64,000 bases of DNA from Erpetoichthys calabaricus (GCF_900747795.2 NC_041402.2:180922875-180986874); one strand, 5' to 3'; numbered from the stretch's first letter, positions 12,561-24,499 are shown. Made by a program: numbers and translations. The notes: generated by a model from the letters alone, not told the origin.

Positions 12561-13350
12561 AGAGTGGAACCTTGGATTGCAAGTAACTTGGTCTGTGAGT
12601 GTTTTGCAAGACGAGCAAGAAATGTTAATAAATTTTGACTTGATGAACGAGCGAGGTCTTGCAATATGAGTAGTATACATATGCTTCGTCCGCCGAGCTT
12701 TACGTTATCACAACTTCTCTCTCTCACTCAGTCACTCATTCGTATAGTCAACATCCGTGGTAGCATATACTGTCAGTGTGTGTGCAAAAATGGCCCCCAT
12801 GAAGAAAAAGGTTGAAAAGGAAGGTGGCAAGAAGGAGATGATTACGCTGGAAGTTAAGAAGGAAATCATACAGAAGCACAAACGTGGTATGCGAGTGGCC
12901 GACATTGCAAGATTTTATAACAAGTCTACATCGACGATTTGCACAATATTAAAGAAGAGAGAAGAAATAAGGGGGCTACATGCAGCAAAAGGAGTCACGA
13001 GAGTATCAAAGCAACGGCCACGTGTTCTGGAAGATGGAGAAAAAGTTGCTTCTCATGTGATTCTGTGAGTTGTAGTGAAAGTCATCCTACACAATAATCC
13101 TCTCCTCTCTCTCGTCTCCCTCACACCAGCCACGATTCTTTTCAAAGGTAAAGTGCAGGTTATTTTGTTGCATGTATTTTTTACTTTATATTTTGTATTA
13201 ATCATTTTTATATAAATAGTTTTGGGTTGTAAAACCAATTATTTGAGTTTCCATTATTTCTTATGGGGAAATTCACTTGGATATACGAGTGCTTTGGAAT
13301 TACAAGCACGTTTCCGGAACGAATTATGCTCGCAATCCAAAGTTCCACTG
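12561..13350 (+). mobile_element. Internally deleted Tigger/pogo element
   Basis: The ends are inverted repeats: 'agtggaaccttggattgc' at the left, and the complement 'gcaatccaaagttccactg' at 13332-13350, followed by TA. Inside, a + strand reading frame (~12790-13068) starts MAPMKKKVEKEGGKKEMITL and continues with a CENP-B/Tigger-type helix-turn-helix (VADIARFYNKSTSTICTILKK). The DDE catalytic part is absent. The element is about 790 bp, against about 2.5 kb for full Tigger-type elements, so it cannot move itself. Confidence 0.8.
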
Positions 13351-13355
13351 TACTT

Positions 13356-13620
13356 ACATTTGCAAATTCTTTATCTGGCTGACGTTTTATCCAAAGCAAC
13401 TTACAAGTGCCTTGAGCAAGGGAAAGGCACTATATAAATAAAATGCATTATTATTATTATTTACAATGTTTGAGATACAATTAGTTAAATTTCTTGTTGT
13501 TTTTCCCAATTGGAGCCCAGGCGGGTGAAGTGACCTGCTCAGGGTCACATGGTGTCAGGATTTGAATCCCTAACCTCAGGGTTTGAAGTTGAAACCCTTA
13601 ACCACCACGCCACCGCCTGT
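13356..13620 (-). mobile_element. Retroposon debris: SINE tail and tRNA-like SINE head
   Basis: On the minus strand 13619-13500 reads as a tRNA-like SINE head (gtggcgtggtggttaag, later a B-box-like ggattcaaatcc). On the + strand 13370-13465 is a retroposon tail (ttttatccaaagcaactta, then 'ggcactatataaataaaatg' and TTA repeats). The two parts may not belong to one insertion. Confidence 0.55.
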
Positions 13621-14490
13621 TGTCATGGTTACTTTAACACGGCTTGCTCCCACCACTTACTCTGCAGTTGACTAGTGCTGACTCAGTTTCGCTATACACA
13701 GACACTCGATGGCCACCAAGATGTTGAAAACCAATATTTACTTAGTCATTCGACATGAAACTGATTATCTTACCGTCACCTCTAAAGATGGCCCTCCTGT
13801 TCTGCTGTTGACACATATCACAAAGGATCTCACTTCGCCGGTTCCACAATGCATCTCAGTTCACAGATCTGCACTGTGGTGAACTGCTGGAGGTCAGCCA
13901 CAGACCTACAATGTGAGCTAATAGGGCCGTGTTCACATTACAAGCCTCATTGCCCAATTCTGATTTTTTGCTCAGATCGGATTCGCTATCTTGACAGCAT
14001 GTGACCCGTCATATCGAACTATAACGTGAATGCATCTGTTCTCCAAAATGGCACACGTTGATAAGTGTGTGCATGTGTCATCTGCGTCACCAACTCAACC
14101 AACCGTTGACATTCATGTCACATGGCCATGAATCATATCTGATAAAGGACTAAATATGAAAGTGACTGAAATCTAATTTGAAAAGAGCATCACAGTTGTG
14201 AGACGTCCCATGGTATTAAAACGGCTGGTAGCCAGTGTAGGCATTGCTTTCTGCCCTGGAGGATGGCAAGCAATACATCAGCTGTACGTGATTTGGTCAA
14301 GAAGGCATAAAAAAAAAAAAAAAAACCACAGACGGCCGTTTTCGTGGAGATTGCTGGCACTGCCACACCAAATGTATGAGAAAGGAGCCCAGCAATGGCG
14401 GCACTGCAACTGTTGTTTTGCTGTGCTGCCAATGCTGGCTAATGTTGATGGTGCAAAAAAACGTAAGAATGAGAATGAATGAGAGAATGG
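13621..14490. other. No gene recognised
   Basis: Unassigned sequence with an A-run at 14309-14325. I see no coding exon or clear element. The text around 13930-14060 resembles ordinary decayed repeat DNA. Confidence 0.3.
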
Positions 14491-14499
14491 GAATTCACT

Positions 14500-15055
14500 T
14501 TATTGGCCAGGTACACTAATGTGTCCTAGGAATTTGTTGTGATAGTATTGGTGCACATACAAGGAGACACAAAATACAGAAGATAAAATATAAAATGATA
14601 AAATATGATGCAGCATACAAAGGCAATACAAAAAAAAATAGAGAGATAGTGGGATTTAAATGTCCAGGCAGTCCAGAGTGCAGGTCTGCAGAGGTATGGA
14701 GTAGGAGCTCAGACCCGATTAATCAGAATCGGGTGGTTTTAGATTTTACTGCACAAAGACGGAGGTGATGCCCTGGGCGAATCGGATCAGCAGTGATCTT
14801 TGCGGCCCTCTTCCTTACCCTAGACTCATACAGGACTTCGACGTGTGGCAAGTTATGAGCCTTTCACAGAGTCAGCAGCAAACCAGACAGTGATAAATGA
14901 GGTCAGAATGGACTCAGTGACAGCTCTGTAGAACTGGACCCATTTGTTTGAGGGAGATTGAATTTCGTCAGCTGATGCAAAAAGCATGTTCTCTGATGGG
15001 CTTTCTTAATAATGCATGTGATGGTATTGTGCCACTTCAGGTTTTATGACAGCAC
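14500..15055 (-). mobile_element. Old LINE remnant (end of reverse transcriptase)
   Basis: Translated on the minus strand, 15050-14870 gives scattered pieces of the region C-terminal to the RT core (KKAHQRTCFLHQL, then FYRAVTESILTSFITVWFAADS in another frame), typical of L2/Rex-type fish LINEs. The flanking part down to 14500 resembles the following 3' region. It is heavily decayed. Confidence 0.55.
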
Positions 15056-15978
15056 AAAAACTGAAATGATTCTGTCATCCCAACAGGTGGGCCATTTAGT
15101 AGCAAGTGATAGGTGAGCAGGTGAGACTGTTTTCTGAAATCTACGATCATCTCCCGAGTTTTTACTTTTTCGTATATGAAGTATGAAGTCCAAAGATTCG
15201 AAGTTGAGATTTTGATGAATCTCGACATTTTACACCTCCCCGACTTTCTCATATATGAAGTGTGGGGAAAGTATTGGAATCCTCCAAAAAAAAATTTCAT
15301 TTCGAGATTTTGATGAATCTCAAAATTTTAGACCCTCTCTGAGTCCAAAAATACCATTTTGGGAATTATGTCTGTGTGTGTATATAAATAAATAAATAAA
15401 TAAACACGATAACTTGAGTACATTTTCATTTTGGACAACCAAATTTTGCATACAAGGGTTAGATACAAAATGTAGATTTCTATCAACTTTTGGGCTATTT
15501 CCGTTAACCAGAAGTGGTGCTTTACCTTTTATTCATGCTGCTGCAGAGTACGATTTATTCAACTTTATTTTTATAATAATTGTTCAATATATTATTAATT
15601 TGATGATGGTTGTTGAATGTTCATAATATAAAAATATAATCATTGTCATGTGGTTTACTCCTCAAATATCCATCCCCATATATGAGTATACGAGAAAGTC
15701 TAGGGGAGACCACTCCCCATTTTTTGAATGATGAGGTCCAGTCTGTTGCATGGCCGCAAATCGTATATGAAAGTGACTCAATCATGACTTGAAAAGATTG
15801 GATTTCTGTGTTCACATGGACCTGAAAACATCTTTTTCTGTCCTCCCTGGCCATCGGACCTTACTCTTATTCTATGTTAATTAGTGTTGTCTTATTTTAA
15901 TTCTTACTTGGTCTTTTTTTCCTCATCATTATTATTATTATTATTCGATATTATTATTATATTATATTATATTATGTA
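15056..15978. other. AT-rich region, no gene recognised
   Basis: It contains a short repeated motif, 'gagattttgatgaatctc' (near 15206 and again near 15304), 'tatgaagt' repeats, and TTA/ATT runs near 15930. I see no exon. Confidence 0.3.
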
Positions 15979-16287
15979 GGCCAAGGATAGGTTTGCCAAG
16001 CTTGTGGCATCATATTCAAAAAGACTTGAGGCTATAATTGCTGCCAAAGGTGCATCGACAAAGTATTGAGCAAAGGCTGTGAATACTTACGTACATGTGC
16101 TTTCTCAGTCTTTTTATTTTTAATAAATTTGCAAAAACCTCAAGTAAACTTTTTTCACGTTGTCATTATGGGGTGATGTGTGTAGAATTCTGAGGAAAAA
16201 AATGAATTTAATCCATTTTGGAATAAGGCTGTAACATAACAAAATGTGGAAAAAGTGATGCACTGTGAAAACTTTCCAGATGCACTG
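15979..16287 (+). mobile_element. Right end of a Tc1-like transposon
   Basis: The last ~28 transposase residues ([19 protein letters not shown] class) are followed by the terminal inverted repeat, ending 'ccagatgcactg' and TA. It is the same family as the element at 54.8-56.4 kb. Everything upstream has been lost. Confidence 0.85.
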
Positions 16288-16324
16288 TATATATCATATT
16301 ATATTTTATTAATATATTATTATT

Positions 16325-18244
16325 CCTGCTATGCTAACAACAAGCCATGGATTACAAGTGACATCAAAGGTCTTTTGAACCAGAAGAAAAGGGCTTTTAA
16401 AGGCGGTGATCAGCATGAGCTCAAGCACGTACAGAAGGAACTCCGAGTCCACCTCAGGGCAGCGAAGGAGCAGTACAGGAGAAAGCTGGAGCAGAAGTTG
16501 CAGAATAACAGCACGAAGGAAGTGTGGGATGGGATGAAGATCATCACTGGCTGCAGCTTGAAGCGGGGTGCCACCATCGAGAGAGATGTGGAGAGAACAA
16601 ACCAGATGAACAACTTCTTTAACAGGTTTGACCACCCTAACCCACTTTCACCTTGGAGTACTGCACCCTCCACCCATCCTTCTGCTGATGCTAGCATAGG
16701 AGAGAGTTTCCCCCCACCCATAACTACAGCAGCCCAGGTAAGCAGAGAGCTGACGAGACTTCGTGCCAGCAAAGCAGTGGGTCCAGACGGAGTATCGCCA
16801 CGACTGCTAATAAAGGCTTGTGCGCTGGAGCTGGAGAGTCCTCTACAGTGCATCTTCAACCTGAGCCTGGAACAGGGGAGAGTCCCGAGGCTTTGGAAAA
16901 CATCTTGCATCACCCTCGTCCCAAAGATATCACGTCCTAAGTGAGCAGAATGACTTCCGGCCTGTTGCTCTGATGTCACATGTGATGAAGACCATGGAGC
17001 GGCTGCTGCTTCACCTCCTGAGGCCACAGGTCTGCTACGCCCTCGACCCTCTGCAGTTCGCATATCAGGAGAAGGTGGGAGCGGAGGATGCCATCATCTA
17101 CATGCTATACCGATCCCTCTCCCACTTGGACAGAGGCAGTGGTGCAGTAAGAATTATGTTTCTGGACTTCTCTAGCGCCTTCAACACCATCCAACCTCTG
17201 CTACTCAGGGACAAGCTGGCAGAGATGGGAGTAGATTCATACCTGGTGGCATGGATCGTGGACTATCTTACAGACAGACCTCAGTATGTGCGTCTCGGGA
17301 ACTGCAGGTCTGACATTGTGGTCAGCAACACAGGAGCGCCACAGGGGACTGTACTTTCTCCGGTCCTGTTCAGCCTATATACATCTGACTTCCAACACAA
17401 CTCCGAGTCCTGCCATGTGCAAAAGTTCGCGGACGACACTGCTATCATGGGCTGCATCAGGAGTGGGCAGGAGGAGGAGTATAGGAACCTAATCAAGGAC
17501 TTTGTTAAACGGTGCGACTCAAACCACCTACACCTGAACACCAGCAAAACCAAGGAGCTGGTGGTGGATTTTAGAAGGCCCAGGCGCCTCATGGACCCTG
17601 TGATCATCAGAGGTGACTGTGTGCAGACCTATAAATACCTGGGAGTGCAGCTGGATGATAAATTGGACTGGACTGCCAATACTGATGCTCTGTGCAAGAG
17701 AGGACAGAGCCGACTATACTTTCTTAGAAGGCTGGAGTCCTTCAACCTCAGCAATAAGATGCTGCAGATGTTCTATCAGACGGTTGTGGTGAGCGCCCTC
17801 TTCTATGCAGTGGTGTGCTGGGGAGGCAGCATAAAGAAGAGGGACGCCTCACGTCTGGACAAACTGGTGAGGAAGGCAGGCTCTATTGTAGGTACGGAGC
17901 TGGACAGTTTGACATCCGTGGCAGAGTGACGGGCACTGAGCAGACTCCTGTCAATCATGGAGAATCCACTGCATCCATTGAACAGGATCATCTCCAGACA
18001 GAGGAGCAGCTTCAGCGACAGACTGCTGTCACTGCCCTGCTCCACTGACAGACTGAGGAGATCGTTCCTCCAACCTCACTATGCGACTCTTCAAGTCCAC
18101 TCGGGGGGTGGGGGGGTAAACGTTAACATTATGCAAAGTTATTGTCTGTTATACCTGCATTTTTATTACTCTTTAATTTAATATTGTTTCTTTATCAGTA
18201 TGCTGCTGCTGGAGTATGTGAATTTCCCCTTGGGATTAATAAAG

Positions 18245-18316
<72 letters not shown>
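16325..18316 (+). mobile_element. L2-like LINE, 5'-truncated, reverse transcriptase nearly complete
   Basis: Non-LTR retrotransposon that would copy itself by target-primed reverse transcription. Frames at 16330-16944 and 16973-17929 give the region before the RT (KPWITSDIKGLLNQKKRAF), RT fingers/palm (SKAVGPDGVSPRLL, DPLQFAYQ, LDFSSAFNTI, GAPQGTVLSPVLFSLYTSDF), the catalytic FADD box (QKFADDTAIMG) and the C-terminal part (VVCWGGSIKKRDASRLDKL). It is followed by a 3' UTR ending 'ttccccttgggattaataaa' and (TCTA)n. Against the copies at 51.3 and 60.0 kb it has one extra A near 16938 that shifts frame and a CGA-to-TGA stop at 17927, so it is dead. The endonuclease domain is missing. L2 assignment is by motif and tail resemblance. 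Confidence 0.85.
18242..18316. repeat. (TCTA)n microsatellite at the LINE 3' tail
   Basis: About 18 perfect TCTA units start exactly at the end of the L2-like 3' UTR. The array is the retroposon tail, not an independent locus. Confidence 0.95.
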
Positions 18317-19505
18317 ATGTAAAGCACTTTCAGCTACATTATTTGTATGAAAATATGCTACTGTATATAAATAAATGTTGTTGTTGTATCAGATTAGTGT
18401 AACGTTAAGGCAAAGAATCAGATTTGAGTCACTTCAAGCCAGTAATGTGAACATAGCCTAGGAGAACTCCTTGTGTCGGTTACACAGAGAAGGCCTTCTG
18501 AACGCTCCAAGCGGAGTGTGTGTCCTGGTGACATCACCGGAGCTCTCTCTCCTTCTCTCTCTTAGCCCCCAGCATTTCTGTACAACACGCCACAACACTC
18601 CAACCGCCCACACACTAGTTCACACACAAACAAAACATACGAGAAAAGTGTTCTTAGATGTGTCAGATAAGGAAGACAGAAAATTCAAGGGAAGGTAATT
18701 GAACTCAGTAACCAGTAATCATGGGGCTGGAGGGTGACGACTTGTTGCGTGGTGATTAGAATGTGTAAAAGTAAGCAAATGTTTCACTGAGTTTTATACA
18801 CATGACAATAATAGCTCTATAAACCAGGGTACACTGAGAGAGAAAAGAAAAACAAAAAACAGGCAGGATGACACATGCAAATCCCACATTCCAGACGGTG
18901 ACTGAGCTCCGCCTAGAGGCCATGAGTTTGTAGCTGTGAGGCTGCAGAGGCAAATCACTGAGCCACAGCGCTACCCCTGCTCAGAAGTACCCATTGCATT
19001 AAATTAATTACAGGGAATTTAAAAAATGGAAGCTACCAAATCCTACTAATCCCTTTCTTTATTCACTTTCTATTCACCCATTCATTTTTTTGGACCTTAT
19101 TTATTTGAAGTACAGAGAGTCAATCAGTCAGAGCTCATCCTGACAGGAACTAACTGATGGAGGACGGCGCCAGTTTGGGTCATAACACTCGTGCACACAC
19201 CTACACAAACTTGCATGTGGCCAATCAAGAGGCATCGGTACATCCAAATATGTACGTCTTTAGGAGGAATCTAAGAACAAACTGCACACTAGCAGGGAAC
19301 TGACATGGTTTGGAAGCAGGAGCTCTCCAGCCAGGGGGCACAGACGCCAGTCAGTAGGCCACTCAGCTCCCACCTCACTAATCTCCACTGTTACTTGTGT
19401 TGTGTCTGGGAGTCGAGGCCAAGATTTTCAGGAATTTCTATCACAAAGCTACCCTCAGAGCGTGCTGCCAAAACATTTCAGAATAATTAGGAATGACACA
19501 GTAGT
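18317..19505. other. Decayed repeats, no gene recognised
   Basis: 18317-18388 is another retroposon tail (tttgtatgaaaatatgctac, then 'aaataaatgttgttgttg'). 18903-18981 on the minus strand resembles a tRNA-type SINE head (gtagcgctgtggctcagtga). The remainder is unassigned. Confidence 0.4.
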
Positions 19506-19645
19506 ACTAGGGTGCTGTACCATGTTAGCCATTATGGATGTAGTGAGAAGTCGAGCAAAATGACACCTTTTATTGGCTAACTTCAATCATCTTTAGTTAG
19601 GCAATAAAATGTATCATTTTGCTCGACTTCTCACTAGGAATGATA
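19506..19645. repeat. Foldback copy of the 'gtactagggtg' repeat family
   Basis: 'agtactagggtgctgtacc' leads into 'gtgagaagtcgagcaaaatg', and the last ~35 bp (atcattttgctcgacttctc) are its inverted copy, so the segment can form a hairpin. Related copies are at 29.8, 31.2 and 40.7-41.4 kb. The class is uncertain. Confidence 0.7.
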
Positions 19646-20839
19646 CAGAAACTGATACATTGTAGTTTAATTACTTTGTTCTACTAGGAATATTCCTGAA
19701 AATTGTGCTTCATAAATAGCTGGAAAGCTGACTACGGTCACAGCTGGACAACACATGTCAAATGCAAATTTCAAAAACCTTTAGTTCTCCATAATGGGGT
19801 AAAGCCACAGGCCCACAGTTTTAAGGCTTTTAGGTTTTTATTTCCACAAAGAAGATCTTGAGTGGCTTCTCTATAAATAATATTCTGATAGAATCAAGAC
19901 TGTGAATGTGGTGGTTCTATGTTGGATCAAAACACGCTTTGTCACCCTTGACACCATCGTCTTCCATACACTGCATACGTTTAAGTATCTTGAGTGTGTG
20001 AGTGTGAGGACTGTATACAGAATTGAAAAACAGATGAAGGCAAATCAAAAAGTAAAGGCAATTTGAAAATTATGTAGTAACCACAGAGGATAGAGAAACT
20101 GACGCAATACAACAAGTTTGCAATGGCTTATGGGTAGTTCAAACATGCACAGCACAGCGCTCTGCCATTAGTCTAGTTGAAGCCCAGCTCAAATGAACAT
20201 GCATTGCTCCATTGTTGAACAACACGACGTAGTGACATTGGGCAAAGAGAGTGAAACCTGCTGAAATTTACAAGGATGTTGGCGTGTGCAGATCAGTACG
20301 CTGTTTGGGTACCCATCTTGCGTGCAAACGTACAGCACCCCAAGTCATCATGCATTATGACACATGCAGGTCTATTGCTGATATCCAAATGTGCTGCAAC
20401 AGTGGATGATGTACTCCATTGGTCTTCTCTGATGAAAGCATCTGCCATGTTGATTTGGGCTTGTGTGTGTGCGCGATGTTGACAGCCGACCAGATGTAAT
20501 ATATACACACACACACACACACACACTAGCAGGGGTACCTGGCTTTACCTGGGTGGAATAAAGTGCTACTGCATTCATTAAATAAAAATATACACAGTGC
20601 AAACCAAACATTCACTGACTAAACACACTGTGGGCACCAAGTTTGCATAAATGTGCCAAGTCACAGAAACACCTCCTAGGGGCACATCTCTAATAAAGCA
20701 CAGGTGTGGCCACTATGGAAAGTTCCTGGGGAGAGGTATTTCAGAACAAAACTTAAAATATGGTTTCCCCTTGTCCTAATGGAGAATCTATGCAAAATCT
20801 GGCAGAGATCAAAGGTGTGGACTCGCATACTGGACAAAC
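19646..20839. other. No gene recognised
   Basis: Unassigned, probably decayed transposon sequence. It includes a short (CA)n at 20506-20525. No frame shows a recognisable domain. Confidence 0.3.
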
Positions 20840-21105
20840 ACATTCAGTGTTCCATCATTCGATGTTTGGAACAACCTACCAGCCGAGTTCCTTCAAAAAC
20901 TGTGTGCAAGTGTACCTAGAAGAACTGATGCGGTTTTGAAGGCAAAGGGTGGTCACACCAAATATGGATTTGATTTAGAGTTCTCTTTTGTTCATTCACT
21001 GCATTTTGTTGATTGATGAAAATAAATGATTAACACTTCCATTTTTGAAAGCATTCTTTGTTTACAGCATTTTTTCACACCTGCCTAAAACTTTTGCACA
21101 ATACT
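20840..21105 (+). mobile_element. Right end of another Tc1-like family
   Basis: Near 20850-20935 the translation gives the family C-terminus (PSRVPSKTVCKCTRR), then an inverted-repeat end 'cctaaaacttttgcacaatactg' (split here as 'cctaaaacttttgcac' and 'aatactg') and TA. It differs from the two other Tc1 families in the window. Only 15 bp separate it from the whole Tc1 at 21121. Confidence 0.75.
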
Positions 21106-21120
21106 GTATTTATAGATATA

Positions 21121-22738
21121 CAGTGGTGTGAAAAACTATTTGCCCCCTTCCTGATTTCTTATTCTTTTGCATGTTTGTCACACAAAATGTTTCTGATCAT
21201 CAAACACATTTAACCATTAGTCAAATATAACACAAGTAAACACAAAATGCAGTTTGTATATGGTGGTTTTTATTATTTAGGGAGAAAAAAAAATCCAAAC
21301 CTACATGGCCCTGTGTGAAAAAGTAATTGCCCCCTGAACCTAATAACTGGTTGGGCCACCCTTAGCAGCAATAACTGCAATCAAGCGTTTGCGATAACTT
21401 GCAATGAGTCTTTTACAGCGCTCTGGAGGAATTTTGGCCCACTCATCTTTGCAAAATTGTTGTAATTCAGCTTTATTTGAGGGTTTTCTAGCATGAACCG
21501 CCTTTTTAAGGTCATGCCATTGCATCTCAATTGGATTCAGGTCAGGACTTTGACTAGGCCACTCCAAAGTCTTCATTTTGTTTTTCTTCAGCCATTCAGA
21601 GGTGGATTTGCTGGTGTGTTTTGGGTCATTGTCCTGTTGCAGCACCCAAGATCGCTTCAGCTTGAGTTGACGAACAGATGGCCGGACATTCTCCTTCAGG
21701 ATTTTTTGGTAGACAGTAGAATTCATGGTTCCATCTAGCACAGCAAGCCTTCCAGGTCCTGAAGCAGCAAAACAACCCCAGACCATCACACTACCACCAC
21801 CATTTTTTACTGTTGGTATGATGTTCTTTTTCTGAAAATCTGTGTTCCTTTTACGCCAGATGTAACGGGACATTTGCCTTCCAAAAAGTTCAACTTTTGA
21901 CTCATCAGTCCACAAGGTATTTTCCCAAAAGTCTTGGCAATCATTGAGATGTTTCTTAGCAAAATTGAGACGAGCCCTAATGTTCTTTTTGCTTAACAGT
22001 GGTTTGCGTCTTGGAAATCTGCCATGCAGGCCGTTTCTGCCCAGTCTCTTTCTTATGGTGGAGTCGTGAACACTGACCTTAATTGAGGCAAGTGAGGCCT
22101 GCAGTTCTTTAGACGTTGTCCTGGGGTCTTTTGTGACCTCTCGGATGAGTCGTCTCTGCGCTCTTGGGGTAATTTTGGTCGGCCGGCCACTCCTGGGAAG
22201 GTTCACCACTGTTCCATGTTTTTGCCATTTGTGGATAATGGCTCTCACTGTGGTTCGCTGGAGTCCCAAAGCTTTAGAAATGGCTTTATAACCTTTACCA
22301 GACTGATAGATCTCAATTACTTCTGTTCTCATTTGTTCCTGAATTTCTTTGGATCTTGGCATGATGTCTAGCTTTTGAGGTGCTTTTGGTCTACTTCTCT
22401 GTGTCAGGCAGCTCCTATTTAAGTGATTTCTTGATTGAAACAGGTGTGGCAGTAATCAGGCCTGGGGGTGGCTACGGAAATTGAACTCAGGTGTGATACA
22501 CCACAGTTAGGTTATTTTTTAACAAGGGGGCAATTACTTTTTCACACAAGGCCATGTAGGTTTGGATTTTTTTTCTCCCTAAATAATAAAAACCATCATT
22601 TAAAAACTGCATTTTGTGTTTACTTGTGTTATATTTGACTAATGGTTAAATGTGTTTGATGATCAGAAACATTTTGTGTGACAAACATGCAAAAGAATAA
22701 GAAATCAGGAAGGGGGCAAATAGTTTTTCACACCACTG
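21121..22738 (-). mobile_element. Structurally complete Tc1-like transposon (1618 bp)
   Basis: It is flanked by TA on both sides (21119-21120 and 22739-22740). The inverted repeats are long, about 220 bp each. The outer ends read 'cagtggtgtgaaaaactatt' and its complement, and an inner block at each end carries 'aaaaagtaattgcccc' or its complement. This is the IR/DR layout of fish Tc1 elements. The repeats remain very similar and the single transposase gene inside is open from start to stop, which points to recent arrival. Confidence 0.95.
21340..22362 (-). CDS. Tc1-family transposase, uninterrupted, 340 aa
   Basis: Cut-and-paste DNA transposase, nuclear. It is 340 aa, the same length as Sleeping Beauty transposase. 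The N-terminal paired-like domain has two helix-turn-helices (~1-110; GYKAISKALGLQRTTVRAII and KVSVHDSTIRKRLGRNGL) with an AT-hook-like GRPTK between them. The DD34E catalytic core shows D in LWTDESKVELFG, D in [10 protein letters not shown] and E in SPDLNPIEMQWHDL, with 34 residues between the last two. The glycine-rich box [15 protein letters not shown] is present. The start is the ATG at 22362 (MPRSKEIQEQ). No stop or frameshift is visible. NPIEMQWHDL differs from the usual [10 protein letters not shown], so activity is not certain. Confidence 0.93.
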   Translation of the reverse strand: MPRSKEIQEQMRTEVIEIYQSGKGYKAISKALGLQRTTVRAIIHKWQKHGTVVNLPRSGRPTKITPRAQRRLIREVTKDPRTTSKELQASLASIKVSVHDSTIRKRLGRNGLHGRFPRRKPLLSKKNIRARLNFAKKHLNDCQDFWENTLWTDESKVELFGRQMSRYIWRKRNTDFQKKNIIPTVKNGGGSVMVWGCFAASGPGRLAVLDGTMNSTVYQKILKENVRPSVRQLKLKRSWVLQQDNDPKHTSKSTSEWLKKNKMKTLEWPSQSPDLNPIEMQWHDLKKAVHARKPSNKAELQQFCKDEWAKIPPERCKRLIASYRKRLIAVIAAKGGPTSY

Positions 22739-22759
22739 TATATAGATATAGATATATAT

Positions 22760-22947
22760 CTAGGGGGCTCTGTCCCCTGCTCGCTTCGCTTGCCAACTCT
22801 TGGACGGGCACTATGTGCCAGCCACTTCGTGTCTCTGCCACTCGCGTATGTGTAAGCGGATGTACAATTTAAACAGATTGTTATTTTTATGTCTCGTCTC
22901 GCGGGACATGAAAAAATCTCTTTAAAAAGTCTTGTCTCATCATAGGA
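22760..22947 (-). mobile_element. Possible 188-bp non-autonomous Helitron
   Basis: On the minus strand it starts TCCTATGATGAGACAAG, preceded by A. It ends with a hairpin (aGGGGacagagCCCC) followed by CTAG, the Helitron terminal signature. The first ~60 bp match the 5' end of the larger Helitron piece at 25275. The base after CTAG is A rather than the usual T. Confidence 0.6.
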
Positions 22948-24499
22948 TTGTTTTATATAATGGAGAGATTATTATGATGATGATGATGCTGGTAGTGGAT
23001 CACTACGGGTTGTGCTTGGCCTACCTCTCAAGTGCTCTGATGCTTAATTCACACGGGGGGTCAACTAGTGGATCACAAAGACACTTGAATGGGAAAGTGA
23101 GGTTTGTGACACCATAAAGATTGAGAAACACAACAGTAGTGGACAAGGAGACAGTGTCCAAATATTTCCTGTAGCCAGCTAACAGTCTTACTGTCCTTCA
23201 TTCAGGATTTGTTTTTCCCCGCTCTTCCTTGCAGCACTCTTCTAGATCAGACGTACGTCGACTGTTTTACGTACACTGCCTCTTTAAGATTTACCCACAG
23301 ATTTTCAGTAATATTCAAAACCTGTGAAGGCCATTTTAATACTTTAATCTTCTGTTTTTTGACCTTGTTCATGGTTTATTTCTGAAGTAAGTTTTAGGTC
23401 GCTCCGTTATTGTACTATTTATCCTCACTTCAGCTTCAGTTTCTTTACCGTCTGTGGAATGTTAGTGTCTAGAATTTACTGATTCTTACTCTTTCATCTA
23501 CCTGCAAAATCTTGGCAGTGCCATGGGCTTCCACACAACCCTAAAGCATAGAAGGTCCACCCTGCTACTTAACACTTGTCAAAACTACCTTCCATGATTG
23601 TAGCCTAAACGTTCAATGCTTGTTTCATCAAACCACAGGTTCCATCAAGCCTGTGTGCGGCCTATTGACATGTTACATTAGCACTTCACACGTTGGAGTG
23701 TTGTTGATGAGCTGGCAGGTTACATTTCCTTCCACACAGATGATGTATGTCCAAAAAGTGCTGCATGGAGGATGGATGCACCACGGTGTCTGTGCCAGCT
23801 AAACCTCTCTGCAGCTTCTTAGCAGCGACACGGAGGTTCTGTTTTGTCAACATGCGCGGTCCATGAGCAACCCAGCTGAGGTTTTTCATGCCCTTCCAGA
23901 TCTTGTCTTTACTTCAACAGCTCTCCTTTAACTTTCATTTCTTAATGACATCTCACATACTGGATATTGCAACCAGGAAGCTTTTAGGTATCTTTTCATA
24001 GCCTTCTGCTACTTTTGTAAGAGTCAATTATCATTATTCTCAGTTCCTCGTGAGCTTCTTAGAAGAGCCACTGACTGCCAAGTGTGTTAGCTGTGATCAA
24101 AGTGTCACAGAATTTACTAAGCTTTGGATTGGTCTTCACCGCACTTGAATTACAGCCTAACAAATCCATTCAGTTCTGAAAGCTAACGAAAAAAACCACT
24201 AATGAATCAGCTAAAACAGTGGCCAAGCTCTCACATGTACCACATTTTGGGTTTAATTTCTTCCAAGATAATATTTTATGTTTCATGTTGCGTTAGAGGC
24301 ATTCATTGCGTAATATGATTTTCTTCTGTTTGGCTTTGAAATTAACACACAAATACTTTTTAAATGTACACTTTTACTGTAACACTTCAGTAAAAACAAT
24401 TCTTTGAATTAAATTTTCGTCAATATCGCATGAATTTTGATTCCGTGTTTGGACTAACATCGTGACAACGCAACGTATAACTGCTCGTTGTTGGAATTT
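22948..24499. other. Decayed sequence between Helitron pieces
   Basis: 23150-24150 has the composition of an old minus-strand transposase (tttacccacagattttcag, 'gaaggccattttaa'), but no frame is convincing. 24300-24500, on the minus strand, may be the sequence following the Helitron helicase. Confidence 0.3.
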
